Assembly (NCBI GenBank): GCA_937123825.1 | Contig: CAKZKQ010000492.1 | Coordinates: forward strand, 1-34,045 | From: an uncultured Pseudomonadota bacterium | Lineage (GTDB): Bacteria; Myxococcota_A; Bradymonadia; Bradymonadales; GCA-2716585 | DNA length: 34,045 nt | Direction of reading: 5' to 3' | Shown here: positions 25,336 through 34,045 of the stretch, piece after piece | Position numbering within the stretch: the stretch's first letter is position 1 | How the letters are laid out: every line of letters starts with the position of its first letter | Made by a program: the position numbers and the translations under genes | Notes under the pieces: generated by a model | The model's database searches: none | What the model saw: the letters and a program-made list of their open reading frames with translations, nothing else | What the model was told of the DNA's origin: nothing

Positions 25336-26538
25336 ATGCGTGGGAAGGACTTGTGGGTGTGTGTCTGTCTGGCCGTGGCGCTGGCAAGTGTGGGATCAGG
25401 GTGCAGTCAAACCGCCGATGCGCAGCAGCCGCCCTCTTCGCCCATCGTCCCCACCGCCGCCATGACCGCCGCCCCCATGGCACCGGCCGCGCCGCCCGCT
25501 CCAGCCGCCCCCGCGGCGCTGCCCGCGCTGCCCGCTCCCGCAGCCCCTGCCGCTCCCATGGCCCCCGCAGCCCCCGCGGCGCTGCCCGCGTTGCCCGCCG
25601 CGCCCGCACCGGCCGCCGGTGTCGCGCCTGCCTCTTTCAGCCCGCAACCTGCACCACCCACCGCGCCCAAGGTCGAACTCAAGCCGATCGACAAGCCCTT
25701 CAAACCCACGCGCGTTGACGCACAGACCGACCCCGAGGCCAAAACCCCCAGGCGCCAACCCGATCAACTCCCCACACCGCTGACCGTCGGCGACCTCATC
25801 GAAGCCCGTCACTGCTCCACCGCATTGACCACGCGCCTCAGCGCGCAGCTCGCCGCGCAGATGAACTGCATCAAGTCCGACATCTTCAGTTCCATCACCG
25901 ACATCCCCAATGTCCGCCTTGATCAGGCCGCCAACCCCTTCATTCAAAGCCGCGCCGCCCGCGCGCTGCGACACATCGCCTCCACACGGCCCAACAAGAC
26001 CTTCCACATCAACTCAAGCTGGCGCTCAGTCGTTCAACAGCATGTCCTTAAAGGATGGGAAGGCTCCTGCGGCATCCGCATCGCCGCCGACCCCGGCACC
26101 AGCAACCACGAATCGGGTCTGGCCATCGACGTCCCCTGGGAAACCACCCGGGACTTTAAAAAGAGCCTCAAGCGCAACAACTGGCTGTGGTACTGCGAAG
26201 AATACGGCAACGGACGCCGCAAGGGCTGCAAAGACGTCCCCCACCACACCTTCCAGGGTGGCCGGGATGTTCGGCGGCTGAGCGTCAAGGCCTTCCAGAT
26301 GCTCTGGAACAACGCCCACCCCAACGACCGCATCAAGGTCAACGGCGTCTACGACAAAGCCACCGCGCGGCGCATCAACAAAGCCCCGCTTGAAGGCTTC
26401 GCCGCCGGGACCACCTGCGGAAACGACGCGCTGGCCTTCTACCGCGCCGCTCAGAAACCCACCGACAAGCCCGTCTCCCCCGAGCGCTACATCATCGACC
26501 TGATGCTCGACCCCGTGCGCGCCTTCGTGAAGCTCTGA
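25336..26538 (+). CDS. Lipoprotein with VanY-type (M15) D,D-carboxypeptidase domain
   Basis: A 400-aa lipoprotein starting at the ATG at 25336, with AAAGGAG placed ideally. The signal peptide ends at SVGSGC (Cys23), an atypical lipobox with Gly at -3. Residues ~40-115 are a flexible Ala/Pro-rich linker able to span the periplasm or cell wall. The C-terminal domain has the M15/VanY zinc-site signature: SNHESGLAID, giving His258 and Asp265, and VPHHTF, giving His303/His304 for the third zinc ligand. Such enzymes remove the terminal D-Ala from peptidoglycan stem peptides. The last ~60 residues (SVKAFQMLWN, then VNGVYDKATARRI) look like a peptidoglycan-binding type 1 domain, which would hold the enzyme on its substrate. 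It is convergent with the alpha/beta hydrolase gene. M15 membership is good; exact substrate (D-Ala-D-Ala or another peptide bond) is not resolved. Confidence 0.87.
   Translation: MRGKDLWVCVCLAVALASVGSGCSQTADAQQPPSSPIVPTAAMTAAPMAPAAPPAPAAPAALPALPAPAAPAAPMAPAAPAALPALPAAPAPAAGVAPASFSPQPAPPTAPKVELKPIDKPFKPTRVDAQTDPEAKTPRRQPDQLPTPLTVGDLIEARHCSTALTTRLSAQLAAQMNCIKSDIFSSITDIPNVRLDQAANPFIQSRAARALRHIASTRPNKTFHINSSWRSVVQQHVLKGWEGSCGIRIAADPGTSNHESGLAIDVPWETTRDFKKSLKRNNWLWYCEEYGNGRRKGCKDVPHHTFQGGRDVRRLSVKAFQMLWNNAHPNDRIKVNGVYDKATARRINKAPLEGFAAGTTCGNDALAFYRAAQKPTDKPVSPERYIIDLMLDPVRAFVKL
25508..25600 (+). repeat. Direct repeat coding the Ala/Pro linker, 63-bp spacing
   Basis: A ~28-base stretch beginning CCCCCGCGGCGCTG at 25508 recurs at 25571 with one mismatch, 63 bp apart. 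It encodes the PAALPALPA part of the VanY lipoprotein linker. It is a low-complexity coding repeat likely to vary in copy number by slippage. Confidence 0.6.
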
Positions 26539-26560
26539 TACCCAAATGCAGACGAAAGGC

Positions 26561-26582
26561 TCTGGCATTACCCTTTGCCAGA
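26561..26582. terminator. Small hairpin at the convergent junction, overlapping a stop codon
   Basis: A 7-bp perfect stem (TCTGGCA / TGCCAGA) with an 8-base loop lies between the VanY and alpha/beta hydrolase genes. On the minus strand one arm is the hydrolase Ser-Gly codons and the loop holds its TAA stop. Only a short T-rich run follows on either strand, so it is a weak terminator candidate for the convergent pair. Confidence 0.35.
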
Positions 26583-27563
26583 AAGCACAAACTCGCGCAC
26601 GGCGCGCTGCATCGCTCGGCGCTCAACCGGAAAGGCGTGTGTCCCCGGGTACTCCAAACAGCGCACTGAAGGGTAACGCTCCAAAATCGGCATGCTCTGG
26701 CGAGTGGGCACCATCGCGTCGTGGGTCTGCAAGATCAACAGGAGATCTTCAATGGACAACCCAATGTCCTGATTGAGCGGGTTGAGGACGTCCAAATCCC
26801 CAAAATCAAACTCGCCCTGCATCCGCTCCAACGTCCGCGCCACCCCCGACGACATCCACGGCATCAAACCCAGCTCGGTCGCCGTCTGCTCCAGGCTGGT
26901 CACCGGACAGTAGGCCACCAAACGATCAATGGGGTGGTGGTTGGCCACGTGCAGACTCAAGTGGCCCCCAATCGAGTACCCCACCAGCGTCACCTCTTCA
27001 TAACCAAAGGTGTGCACCAGCGAGCGCAACAACGCGCGCAGACCCGTCACAGACGAGCGGACGTTCTCCACCACGCGCGACATCTGGGGGCTAAAGAGCC
27101 CAAACCCCGGCCAAAACCGAAAGCTGCCCAAATAGTGGTGGTTCATGATGTTGTAGACCACGTCCACTTCATCAATCAGATGCAGCCCAAAGAGCTGTTC
27201 CATCAACGCCGGCAACGGCAACCCATAACAGTGGCACACGACCACCACGTGACGACGCCGGGGGCGCTTTACGCGGCGCAGCTGCGCCACGACCTTGTCT
27301 GTCTCTCCGCCACCCACGCGCACATAGGGGTTGGACATCGACATCCAACCACGGCGGTCGGGCACAAGCACCTGGGCCTCACACGCAAAACGCTTGTAGA
27401 GCCCGTGCTGGTCAATGTCTTCCAAAACTGCCTTGCGAAACGGGTCTTCGCGCAGGCGCTTGGGGTGACGCATCGCATACGCCACCTCACCGACCGACCA
27501 TCCCGCCGTAAACGTCGCCTCAATGCCGCGCAAAAGCTGGCGCCAAGCCACCTCAGTCCACAT
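26568..27563 (-). CDS. Alpha/beta hydrolase family protein
   Basis: A ~331-aa cytoplasmic protein of the alpha/beta-hydrolase superfamily. The frame also allows a GTG three bases earlier (27566), but AGGGGG sits 6 bases from the ATG at 27563 and only 3 from the GTG, so I prefer the ATG. The strand VVVVCHCYG marks the start of the core. Numbered from this ATG, the triad is Ser197 in GYSIGG (nucleophile elbow), Asp282 in THDAMVP and His309 in GTHAFP, all in canonical order. The MNHHYLGS region forms part of the variable cap. The substrate (ester, thioester or other) cannot be told. It starts 28 bases after the GH31 lipoprotein stop, so the two genes are probably one leftward operon and may act on related compounds, though the hydrolase lacks an export signal. 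Confidence 0.88.
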   Translation of the reverse strand: MWTEVAWRQLLRGIEATFTAGWSVGEVAYAMRHPKRLREDPFRKAVLEDIDQHGLYKRFACEAQVLVPDRRGWMSMSNPYVRVGGGETDKVVAQLRRVKRPRRRHVVVVCHCYGLPLPALMEQLFGLHLIDEVDVVYNIMNHHYLGSFRFWPGFGLFSPQMSRVVENVRSSVTGLRALLRSLVHTFGYEEVTLVGYSIGGHLSLHVANHHPIDRLVAYCPVTSLEQTATELGLMPWMSSGVARTLERMQGEFDFGDLDVLNPLNQDIGLSIEDLLLILQTHDAMVPTRQSMPILERYPSVRCLEYPGTHAFPVERRAMQRAVREFVLSGKG

Positions 27564-27591
27564 CACATGCCCCCTGGCTGCTCAACACCAC

Positions 27592-30240
27592 TCACGGCGC
27601 CATGACGCTGAGCACATAACGTCGCCCCTGCTCTGACGAGATCGACAACACCGGCCCCCCATCAAAGACAACCTCCAACAGGGCCCCCGACACACGCACC
27701 TGACGGCCAGGCACATCCACGCAGTCCAACTCCTCGTCGTCCTGACACGGCGCCAATGCCTGCCCTCCCACGCTCACGGGCCGCTCGGCCCAATCCTGAG
27801 CAAAATCCTGGGCGCCAAGCGCAAACGTGGTCCCATCGGCAAGCTCAAAAGACCCTTCGGCGCCGCCGTGGAGCCTCAACTCCAGGACCCCCTCGACATC
27901 CGCCAGCGTTTTGACGCCCTGCGCCGCCCCCGTCAACGTGTCAGGGACCTCCACCAGCCTGGGCACAATCGCCCCCTGACGCACAAAGACAGGGATGGTC
28001 CCCAACGGCGCCGCCACCGTGTGCATGCCGGGGCCTTCCAGACCCTCACCACCCCACCAGGACACCCAGCGCCCCTCGGGCAGGTAAACCTCCACCTCCT
28101 GGGCGCCCTCATCCATCACCGGCGCCACCAACAAGGACGGTCCCAGCATGTATTGGAGCTTGAGGCGGGCTGCCGCTTCATCTTTGGGGAACTCCAAAAC
28201 CATGTGCCGGAACATGGGAACACCTGTCTGGGAAGCCTCCACGCCCAGCGACATCAAGTAGGGATAGAGCAGCGTGTGCTCAATGGCGTAGCGCTTCCAG
28301 TGGGCCAGCGTCTCTTCGTCGCGATCAAGGCTCCAGTTTTCCAGGTCCATCGCCCCGTGGTGCGTGCGCATGACGGGGGTAAAAGCCCCCATCTCGGTCC
28401 AGCGCCAAAAGAGCTCGCGGGTCGTGGTCGGGTTGACCGCCGAGGTGTAACCGGCAATGTCGTGGGCAAAAATCCCCACCCCACTCATCCCCAGGTTGAC
28501 GCCAATGGAGACCACCGTCTTGATCCCATCGCTGTCGTCCCAGGTCGTGTTCTGATCCCCAGCCCAGACCACCGGCGCCAAACCCGCCGTCCCTCCCCCG
28601 GTCCAGGCAAAACCCGAGCGCGCAAAGAAGGTAAAGTCGCCGTCGGGCAGCGCCTCGGTGAGGTTCTCCAGGTTGGCCTCCTGCCACATCAATGGGTAGA
28701 GGTTGTGGACCTGTGAGCCCCGACGCCCATCAGAGAGCACCGCATCGTAAGGCAGCCACTCTCCAAAGTCGGCCATCCAACCGCGCATCCCCAACTCCAC
28801 GGCCTGATGCTGGTAGCTCTTGAGCCAGTTGCGAGCCTCGGGGTTGGTCAAATCCACCAAAGAGGCGTCCTCAAAGATGGGGTCGATGAACTCGTAGGGC
28901 TCACCCGCGTCGTTTTTGATCAAGAAGTCGCCGTCGAGCCCTTCCTGCCACAGCCGCGAGTTCTTGCGCACAAAGGAGTTGAAGTAACCCAAAAACTCAA
29001 AGCCGTCGGCGCGCAAGTCCCCAATCAAACCCTCCAGGTTTGGCCAGCGCTCCTCATCGGCAAACCACACATAATTAAGGTGATACCCCGTGATGCCCTC
29101 ATCCTCGCCGCCGATCCAATCTTCGACCCACATCACCGACGAGGGAATCCCGTTGTCCCGCAGCAACGTCGTCAGCGCGCGCACGCGCTCCTCGCTGCGG
29201 AGCCCATCATTCCAGGGCGCGAAGGTCCACGGCACCGGCACCCTGGTCCGGCCAGTGTACTCGGTCAGCTTGCCCAGCATCGCCTTGGGCTCTGGGGCGA
29301 GCATCAAGACAAAACCCACCTCCTGGGCAAAGGTCTCCAGCCGCCAGGCGTCGTCGCGCTCGCTGCACAACTCAAAGACCGACCGCTCGGCGCGATCGAG
29401 CAAAACCCCATAACCCCGCGATGACATCAGCCACCCCATCGGCGCATAGGCATCCTCAAGCGCACCATTGAAGGCAAAGACCCCGCCCCCTTCTCGCTTC
29501 CCGATCCCTTGCTCACGGGTCCACATCGGCACTCGCCAGCCACGATGTTCCGAAGCAAAAGACTGAGACCCGAGCCCATAAAAACGCTCTTCGGGCTGAC
29601 ACTTGAACGACAACGAAGAGAGCACCTCTTTGCCCTCGGGCGCCGCCTGGGGTCCTCGCCAGCGCACCAAGAGGTTGCCGCGCTCATCGGGCGCCAACGT
29701 CATCTGCGCGGCGGCGATCCCTGGCCCCTCCCAATCGATGGTCACCCCATCGGACCCCGACTCGATGGCCGTCACCGTCGTGTAGCGCTGCCACTGACCA
29801 TCCAGGCGATCAAAGGCAAAGGCCCCGGCGAGGTTTTCCACCTCAAGGGCGGTGTGTCGCCAGGCCGCCGGCGCATAACCGCCCAACCTGTCGGCCTCTG
29901 CTGGCCCATCAATGTCCTGCGAGCCCACGGTCTCCAACAAGACCGCGCCGTCGGGATCAAGAATCCGCACCACCCCGGCCGCAGACTCGATCTCCACGGT
30001 CACCCCGGCGACCTCAAGCGTCTGGTCAGGGGCAGGCTCGGGCGGGTCTGGCATGTCGGGGACGTCGGGCTCTGCGTCCGGGGAGTCGCCCTCTTCATCC
30101 TCTGTGGTGTCACCCACCGCATCTGCTTCGGGCTCGGGGTCGTTGCCCTGCCCGTTGCGCTCGGAATCTTCTCCGCACGCACAAGCCCCCACAACCAACC
30201 CGCACAGCACCGCCCATCGCACCCAAAACCCAAACGTCAT
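27592..30240 (-). CDS. GH31 family glycosidase lipoprotein, YihQ-like core
   Basis: An 882-aa exported enzyme. The ATG at 30240 with AGGAGATGGG upstream precedes a lipoprotein signal (VVGACAC; lipidation at Cys20 or Cys22) and an acidic linker of ~45 residues. The catalytic domain is glycoside hydrolase family 31, a retaining alpha-glycosidase (beta/alpha)8 barrel. RFYGLGSQSF marks the N-terminal beta-sandwich. WMADFGEW carries the nucleophile Asp491 and WAGDQNTTWDDSDG the acid/base Asp562. FAHDIAGYT and RTHHGA follow as usual. The DFGEWLP/WAGDQN combination is closest in my memory to the sulfoquinovosidase branch (YihQ), but I cannot confirm the residues that bind the sulfonate, so the substrate is open. 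It probably acts on a glycan or glycoside at the surface or in the periplasm. The alpha/beta hydrolase follows in the same operon. Confidence 0.92.
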   Translation of the reverse strand: MTFGFWVRWAVLCGLVVGACACGEDSERNGQGNDPEPEADAVGDTTEDEEGDSPDAEPDVPDMPDPPEPAPDQTLEVAGVTVEIESAAGVVRILDPDGAVLLETVGSQDIDGPAEADRLGGYAPAAWRHTALEVENLAGAFAFDRLDGQWQRYTTVTAIESGSDGVTIDWEGPGIAAAQMTLAPDERGNLLVRWRGPQAAPEGKEVLSSLSFKCQPEERFYGLGSQSFASEHRGWRVPMWTREQGIGKREGGGVFAFNGALEDAYAPMGWLMSSRGYGVLLDRAERSVFELCSERDDAWRLETFAQEVGFVLMLAPEPKAMLGKLTEYTGRTRVPVPWTFAPWNDGLRSEERVRALTTLLRDNGIPSSVMWVEDWIGGEDEGITGYHLNYVWFADEERWPNLEGLIGDLRADGFEFLGYFNSFVRKNSRLWQEGLDGDFLIKNDAGEPYEFIDPIFEDASLVDLTNPEARNWLKSYQHQAVELGMRGWMADFGEWLPYDAVLSDGRRGSQVHNLYPLMWQEANLENLTEALPDGDFTFFARSGFAWTGGGTAGLAPVVWAGDQNTTWDDSDGIKTVVSIGVNLGMSGVGIFAHDIAGYTSAVNPTTTRELFWRWTEMGAFTPVMRTHHGAMDLENWSLDRDEETLAHWKRYAIEHTLLYPYLMSLGVEASQTGVPMFRHMVLEFPKDEAAARLKLQYMLGPSLLVAPVMDEGAQEVEVYLPEGRWVSWWGGEGLEGPGMHTVAAPLGTIPVFVRQGAIVPRLVEVPDTLTGAAQGVKTLADVEGVLELRLHGGAEGSFELADGTTFALGAQDFAQDWAERPVSVGGQALAPCQDDEELDCVDVPGRQVRVSGALLEVVFDGGPVLSISSEQGRRYVLSVMAP

Positions 30241-30455
30241 CCCATCTCCTTGCTCCGAACCACGCCGGCACGAGGAATCCAACCCGCCGCCAACACACAA
30301 GAGGGGATTTTAGGCGCTGCACAGCACGAGGTCGAGGGGCGAACAGGCGCTCCAGGACGCAAAACGGGTGGGTGAGCCCAAAAGCGGGACCAAGATTCCA
30401 AAAAATCGCGGTTTATAGCTTTTGAGACAACGAACCCACCGCTTGAATCGTCCAC
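30241..30455. other. Intergenic region upstream of the GH31 gene
   Basis: This 215-bp gap between two leftward genes (VIT-VWA upstream, GH31 downstream) likely holds the GH31 promoter. A run of six A (six T on the minus strand) near 30400 follows only a weak possible stem, so I do not call a terminator. I see no clear operator repeat. Confidence 0.35.
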
Positions 30456-32717
30456 TCACATCAGAAACCAGACCAGAGCCCCAGCCCCGAGCGCCAGGAG
30501 CATCAACACAACGAGCAACATGAGCACACCAAGGCCCGAAGCGCGCCGCATCTTCGCAGGCGCAGGCATCGTCTCAAACGAGGCGCGCATGTCTTCATCA
30601 AGCATCAGCGCTGCGGTGGCACTGCGAGCGGCAAACGGCGCACTGGAAAGCATCGGCGCGCAGGCCATCACCTCTGTGGGCCGCTGCGCGAGCATCATGG
30701 ACGCCCCCAAAGACCCCGTGTTGACACTCTGACCTGACCACTGGGGCGAGGGCGCCGCCATGGATGACCCAAACTGTCCGGCGGGCAGAGCCAGTGGCTG
30801 ATCGACCTGCATCAAATCCTGGCCGTGATTGACCACCGCCGATTCATCCACCGCCACAAAGGCCGTCTGACCGCTGAGCACCTTGTGCCGCAGAGACGTC
30901 TCAACGACCTCGCGCCGAATCCCCTCGTCATGGCCGCCCACAACCGCCAACAGATCCTCCAACGCCCGAATCTGCCCCCGGGCCCACAGCGCCCCCACCA
31001 CGTCGCTCTGCACCACCACCGCGCTCTGCGTCTTGGCCCAGGGCTGACCCGTCATCAACTCACACGCCTCGACGCTCACCCTGGGGATGCCAGCGCCGCC
31101 CCGATACCGGCCACTGATCGTCACCGGCACGCCAGCAAAGAGATCCGGCAAACGCCTGGGCACCAGCGACGCCTCCAACACTTCCAACCCATCAAGGCCG
31201 CGCAGACCAAGCTCAGTCAGCACCGGCGAGCCCATCAAGCGCTGCAACCGCTCCATCACCTCTTCAAGGCGATCTTCAGACTCAACCAGCTCGCATTGAC
31301 CGCCGCCATGGCGAGACAAGCGCTCCAAAAAACCGACGTTGACCGCCTGAGAGATGCCCACCGTGAACACACGAGTCTGTCCCAGTGGCTTGGCCAACGA
31401 CGCCAGAATCTGATCTTCGTTGCCGATCTGACCGTCTGTGATCAACACCAGGACGCGCTGGCGGCCTTTGGAGGCGTCGGCCAATTGACCGGCGGCGCAG
31501 CGCAACGGCCACTCCATCTCTGTGCCGCCGCACGCGTTGACGCCCTGCAAAAACCGCTCGGCGTCGAGCCTGGCCTGGTCGGTCGCAGGCACAAGCCCAT
31601 GTCCACCAGTGGCCGTGGTCAACCCAGTGGCAAAGGTGTAAACCGCAAACCGATCCTGGGGCTCCAGGCTGGACACCATCCGCGACACCGCGCGCCGCGC
31701 CGTCACCATCTGCCAGCCTTCCATGCTCCCTGAACGATCCAACACAAAGACCACATCGCGGGCCCTTCGCGCCTGACCCACATCGGCGGGCGGCACCAGG
31801 GTCAACATAAACGTCCCGGTCCCATCCCCCACGCCCTGGGTCAACATGTCTGGCCTGGCCACAAAAGCGGTCGTGACCGCCGCCGGGTCCGCCAAAGACA
31901 TCCGCAAGACAAAATCGCGGTCCACGCCCCCACCAGGCACCACCCGCACCCGCGTCGCGCCGCCCACGCTGGACTGTGCCACGGCGTGCAGGCTCGACCG
32001 CACCCGACGCACTGGCAGCACGTGCTCATCGATGTCCACCACCAGCGACAGCTTCACAGGGGCACGAAAGCCGGGCAGCGTCACAGCGTCCTGCGGCCCC
32101 ACGGTCACGCCCCCCTTGGCACCAGCGCTTGGCAAATAACGCGGCGCCGCCACCAGCGGAAAGCGAAACGTCGCCTCACCCCCTCGGCACACCAACGGCA
32201 TCACCATCGACAACCGCACGCGGGCCACGTCACCGGGCACCAGATTGCCCACCTGCATCGTGAAAAGATCCGCCGCCTTCTCTTCGGCCAGCGCCGCCCT
32301 ATGGCCCCGCTCCAGCGCCTCTTCATAACGCCGACGCGCCTGCCGACGCTCATAAAGGCACCCACGGATCACTCGCCCCGCCACCTCCATCGAAAAGCGG
32401 TTGACCGCCGCTCTGGGCGGCAAAGGAAAGTCGTAGACCGCCTCAATGGGCACATCAAAGGCGTTGACAAAGGTCTGCTCGATCTCCACCTGCGCCGTCA
32501 GCCCCGTGATCCGCGCCGTCACGCCCAGCTCCGTCAACGGCAGCGCGCCGCCAGGACCCATCAACGCCCCAAAACCAGCCCCCGCAGCGCGACCACCGCA
32601 CGCGTCGAGCTGCGCCTGAGTCAACGTTTCCAGGGCCACAGAGCCGCTGGAACGGACCAAAGCACCAAAATGAGGGGGAAAACCGGTGGTGGAGGGGGCA
32701 AGCTGGGGCTGTGTCAT
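30456..32717 (-). CDS. VIT domain-VWA protein with C-terminal membrane tail
   Basis: A 753-aa protein. The ATG at 32717 has AGGGA upstream; the longer frame adds residues without support. Domains in order: a short N-terminal stretch; a VIT (vault/inter-alpha-trypsin) domain (~50-170) with ITGLTAQVEIEQTF and YDFPLPPRAAVN; a beta-rich link; a VWA domain (~320-500) with an intact metal site (Asp327-x-Ser329-x-Ser331 in LDRSGSME) and the later ITDGQIGNE strand; more VIT-family C-terminal sequence; a Pro/Gln/Ala-rich linker; and one very hydrophobic C-terminal helix (LMLLVVLMLLALGAGALVWFL) ending at the last residue. No N-terminal signal peptide is present, so it looks like a tail-anchored protein facing the cytoplasm. 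VIT-VWA proteins are common and mostly uncharacterised; a role in protein-protein contacts is typical. It is transcribed leftward between the carboxylase and GH31. Confidence 0.9.
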   Translation of the reverse strand: MTQPQLAPSTTGFPPHFGALVRSSGSVALETLTQAQLDACGGRAAGAGFGALMGPGGALPLTELGVTARITGLTAQVEIEQTFVNAFDVPIEAVYDFPLPPRAAVNRFSMEVAGRVIRGCLYERRQARRRYEEALERGHRAALAEEKAADLFTMQVGNLVPGDVARVRLSMVMPLVCRGGEATFRFPLVAAPRYLPSAGAKGGVTVGPQDAVTLPGFRAPVKLSLVVDIDEHVLPVRRVRSSLHAVAQSSVGGATRVRVVPGGGVDRDFVLRMSLADPAAVTTAFVARPDMLTQGVGDGTGTFMLTLVPPADVGQARRARDVVFVLDRSGSMEGWQMVTARRAVSRMVSSLEPQDRFAVYTFATGLTTATGGHGLVPATDQARLDAERFLQGVNACGGTEMEWPLRCAAGQLADASKGRQRVLVLITDGQIGNEDQILASLAKPLGQTRVFTVGISQAVNVGFLERLSRHGGGQCELVESEDRLEEVMERLQRLMGSPVLTELGLRGLDGLEVLEASLVPRRLPDLFAGVPVTISGRYRGGAGIPRVSVEACELMTGQPWAKTQSAVVVQSDVVGALWARGQIRALEDLLAVVGGHDEGIRREVVETSLRHKVLSGQTAFVAVDESAVVNHGQDLMQVDQPLALPAGQFGSSMAAPSPQWSGQSVNTGSLGASMMLAQRPTEVMACAPMLSSAPFAARSATAALMLDEDMRASFETMPAPAKMRRASGLGVLMLLVVLMLLALGAGALVWFLM

Positions 32718-32833
32718 CGTCAAAATCCCTGGAATGGCGGTGAGACAACGCCACAAACCCCACAACAGACACACTCACAGCTCTGGGAGGGTTTGGACGA
32801 TGCTCAGCGGTTGCATCGCAGGGATTAGGTTTG

Positions 32834-32870
32834 CGCAAAAAGACAAGGGCGCGCCCAAACGACACGCCCT
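32834..32870 (-). terminator. Probable intrinsic terminator after the carboxylase gene
   Basis: On the minus strand the arms AGGGCG and CGCCCT form a stem about 30 bases after the stop at 32902, followed by a T-rich stretch (TTGTCTTTTT). The shorter GGGCGCGCCC palindrome is part of the same structure. The stem is modest, so this is a moderate call. Confidence 0.45.
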
Positions 32871-32901
32871 CAACACGTTCACACCCGGTCCAAACCTGGC
32901 A

Positions 32902-33945
32902 TCAATCTTCAGCACCGTCCATGACGATCAACACCTCATCGGCCTCGACCTGCTGCCCGGGCTCCACCAAAACCTGCGCAATGACGCCATCGTGAGGCGC
33001 ACGCATGGGATGCTCCATCTTCATCGCCTCCAGGATCAGCAGCACATCGCCCGCCTGCACCTGCTGCCCAGCCTCGACCTCCACCCGCAACACCTGACCC
33101 GGCATGGGCGCCAAACAGCCCCCCTCCACATCGTCGCCGCCAGGCTCGGGAAAACGGGGCACCTCTTCCAAGGACACAGCGCCGTCCAAATCCTGAACAA
33201 ACCAGCGCACACCCTCGGCCAGAACACGCACACGGCGCCGCACCCCAAAGCCGTCCTCATAAAGCACGTCCGCGCCGTGCTCACCCTGCCAAACGACCTC
33301 CATGGGATCCTGGTCATCCACGCTCACACGCAAACGACCACCACCAAGGTTGTGCCAACACACGCTGATCTGTGTCTCGCCCCAGGCATATACAGCCTTT
33401 TGATCGGCAAAGGGGTTGTTGCGCCAACCCGGCTCAAGGCCCGGCAAGAGGCTCTGCCCCGCGCGCCGCGCCGCCCAAGCCTTCAAGGTCACCGCCACCG
33501 CCGCGCGCCGCACCACCTCCAACGCCACCGGCGCTGTCTGCTTCGGCATGTGCTCGTCAATAAAGTGGGTCGTCAAATCCCCGGCTTTGTAAACAGGGTG
33601 CGCCAACACGTCGAGCAGGAACGCCCGGTTGGTCGTCACCCCCTGCACCGACAACGCACGCAATGCACGCGCCATCCGACGGTGGGCGTGGCGGCGATCA
33701 TCGCCGTGGGTGATGAGCTTGGCCAACATCGGATCGTAGTGCACCGAGACCTCCTGGCCCGACTCCACGCCGCTGTCCAACCGCACCCCCTCCATCTGGG
33801 GCAAATGCCAATCCACCAAACGCCCCGTGGCCGGCAAAAAGCCGTTGTTGGGATCCTCGGCGTAAATCCGACACTCCACCGCCGCCCCCCCCACCTTCAT
33901 GCCGCGCTGCTCACACCCCACCGCCCGGCCCCCCGCCCCGCCCAC
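32902..33945 (-). CDS. Biotin-dependent acyl-CoA carboxylase alpha subunit, C-terminal part, truncated
   Basis: The gene runs off the right edge; only its C-terminal ~340 codons are reliable. It begins within the biotin carboxylase domain: VECRIYAEDPNNGFLP and YDPMLAKLITHG belong to the ATP-grasp C-terminal part. A variable BT-like middle follows, then a biotinyl carrier domain with the EAMKMEH motif, whose biotinylated lysine codon is at 33019-33021. Enzymes with this layout (acetyl/propionyl/3-methylcrotonyl-CoA carboxylase alpha chains) carboxylate biotin with bicarbonate and ATP for transfer to an acyl-CoA by a separate beta subunit, not visible here. The substrate cannot be decided from this fragment. 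The apparent start (Met-Gly-Gly-rich, about 33920-33945) is not real: it lies in the region decaying into poly-C, and the true N-terminus is missing. Confidence 0.9.
   Translation of the reverse strand: MGGAGGRAVGCEQRGMKVGGAAVECRIYAEDPNNGFLPATGRLVDWHLPQMEGVRLDSGVESGQEVSVHYDPMLAKLITHGDDRRHAHRRMARALRALSVQGVTTNRAFLLDVLAHPVYKAGDLTTHFIDEHMPKQTAPVALEVVRRAAVAVTLKAWAARRAGQSLLPGLEPGWRNNPFADQKAVYAWGETQISVCWHNLGGGRLRVSVDDQDPMEVVWQGEHGADVLYEDGFGVRRRVRVLAEGVRWFVQDLDGAVSLEEVPRFPEPGGDDVEGGCLAPMPGQVLRVEVEAGQQVQAGDVLLILEAMKMEHPMRAPHDGVIAQVLVEPGQQVEADEVLIVMDGAED

Positions 33946-34045
<100 letters not shown>

Overview
The window is one high-GC bacterial contig end of about 34 kb. I see no rRNA, tRNA, CRISPR array, transposase or phage gene. 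Long envelope proteins made of Cys-rich repeats, putative-Ig (He_PIG-like) domains and pre-peptidase C-terminal (PPC) domains, several lipoproteins with acidic or Pro/Ala linkers, and very long stop-free antisense frames suggest a Gram-negative of the Myxococcota/Bradymonadia (former Deltaproteobacteria) type. That placement is inferred from gene style, not from a marker gene. The right edge ends in 72 C residues (poly-G on the other strand), probably a sequencing artefact.

Layout. (1) 205-5323, minus strand: an S9 prolyl-oligopeptidase-type peptidase overlapping a DUF72 protein by 4 bases, then polyphosphate kinase Ppk1. (2) 5430-11666, plus: an unrecognised 544-aa protein whose N-terminus faintly resembles the FhaA N-terminal domain, followed after 6 bases by a 1531-aa single-chain fusion of a SEDS (RodA/FtsW) glycosyltransferase and a class B penicillin-binding transpeptidase. 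(3) 11959-16009, plus: a membrane-anchored VWA-like protein, a tubulin/FtsZ-like protein (Tubulin_2/FtsZl type) and a 516-aa mostly helical protein that looks like the separated C-terminal half of such tubulin-like proteins. The cluster ends in a perfect 24-bp inverted-repeat terminator. (4) 16217-25000, minus: a 1535-aa lipoprotein with about 42 Cys-rich repeats and four PPC-like domains, then a 1368-aa secreted protein bracketed by two copies of a 10-cysteine domain. (5) 25336-26538, plus: a lipoprotein with a VanY-type (M15) D,D-carboxypeptidase domain. (6) 26568-33945, minus: a truncated biotin-dependent acyl-CoA carboxylase alpha subunit, a VIT-VWA protein with a C-terminal membrane tail, a GH31 glycosidase lipoprotein and an alpha/beta hydrolase.

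Much of the window concerns the cell envelope: peptidoglycan synthesis (SEDS-PBP), peptidoglycan trimming (VanY), surface proteins, and a tubulin-like/VWA module probably acting at the inner membrane. The two most interesting systems are the one-polypeptide SEDS-PBP synthase with its co-transcribed partner, and the three-gene VWA/tubulin-like/helical module in which the tubulin-like protein appears split and its GTP-binding signature is altered.
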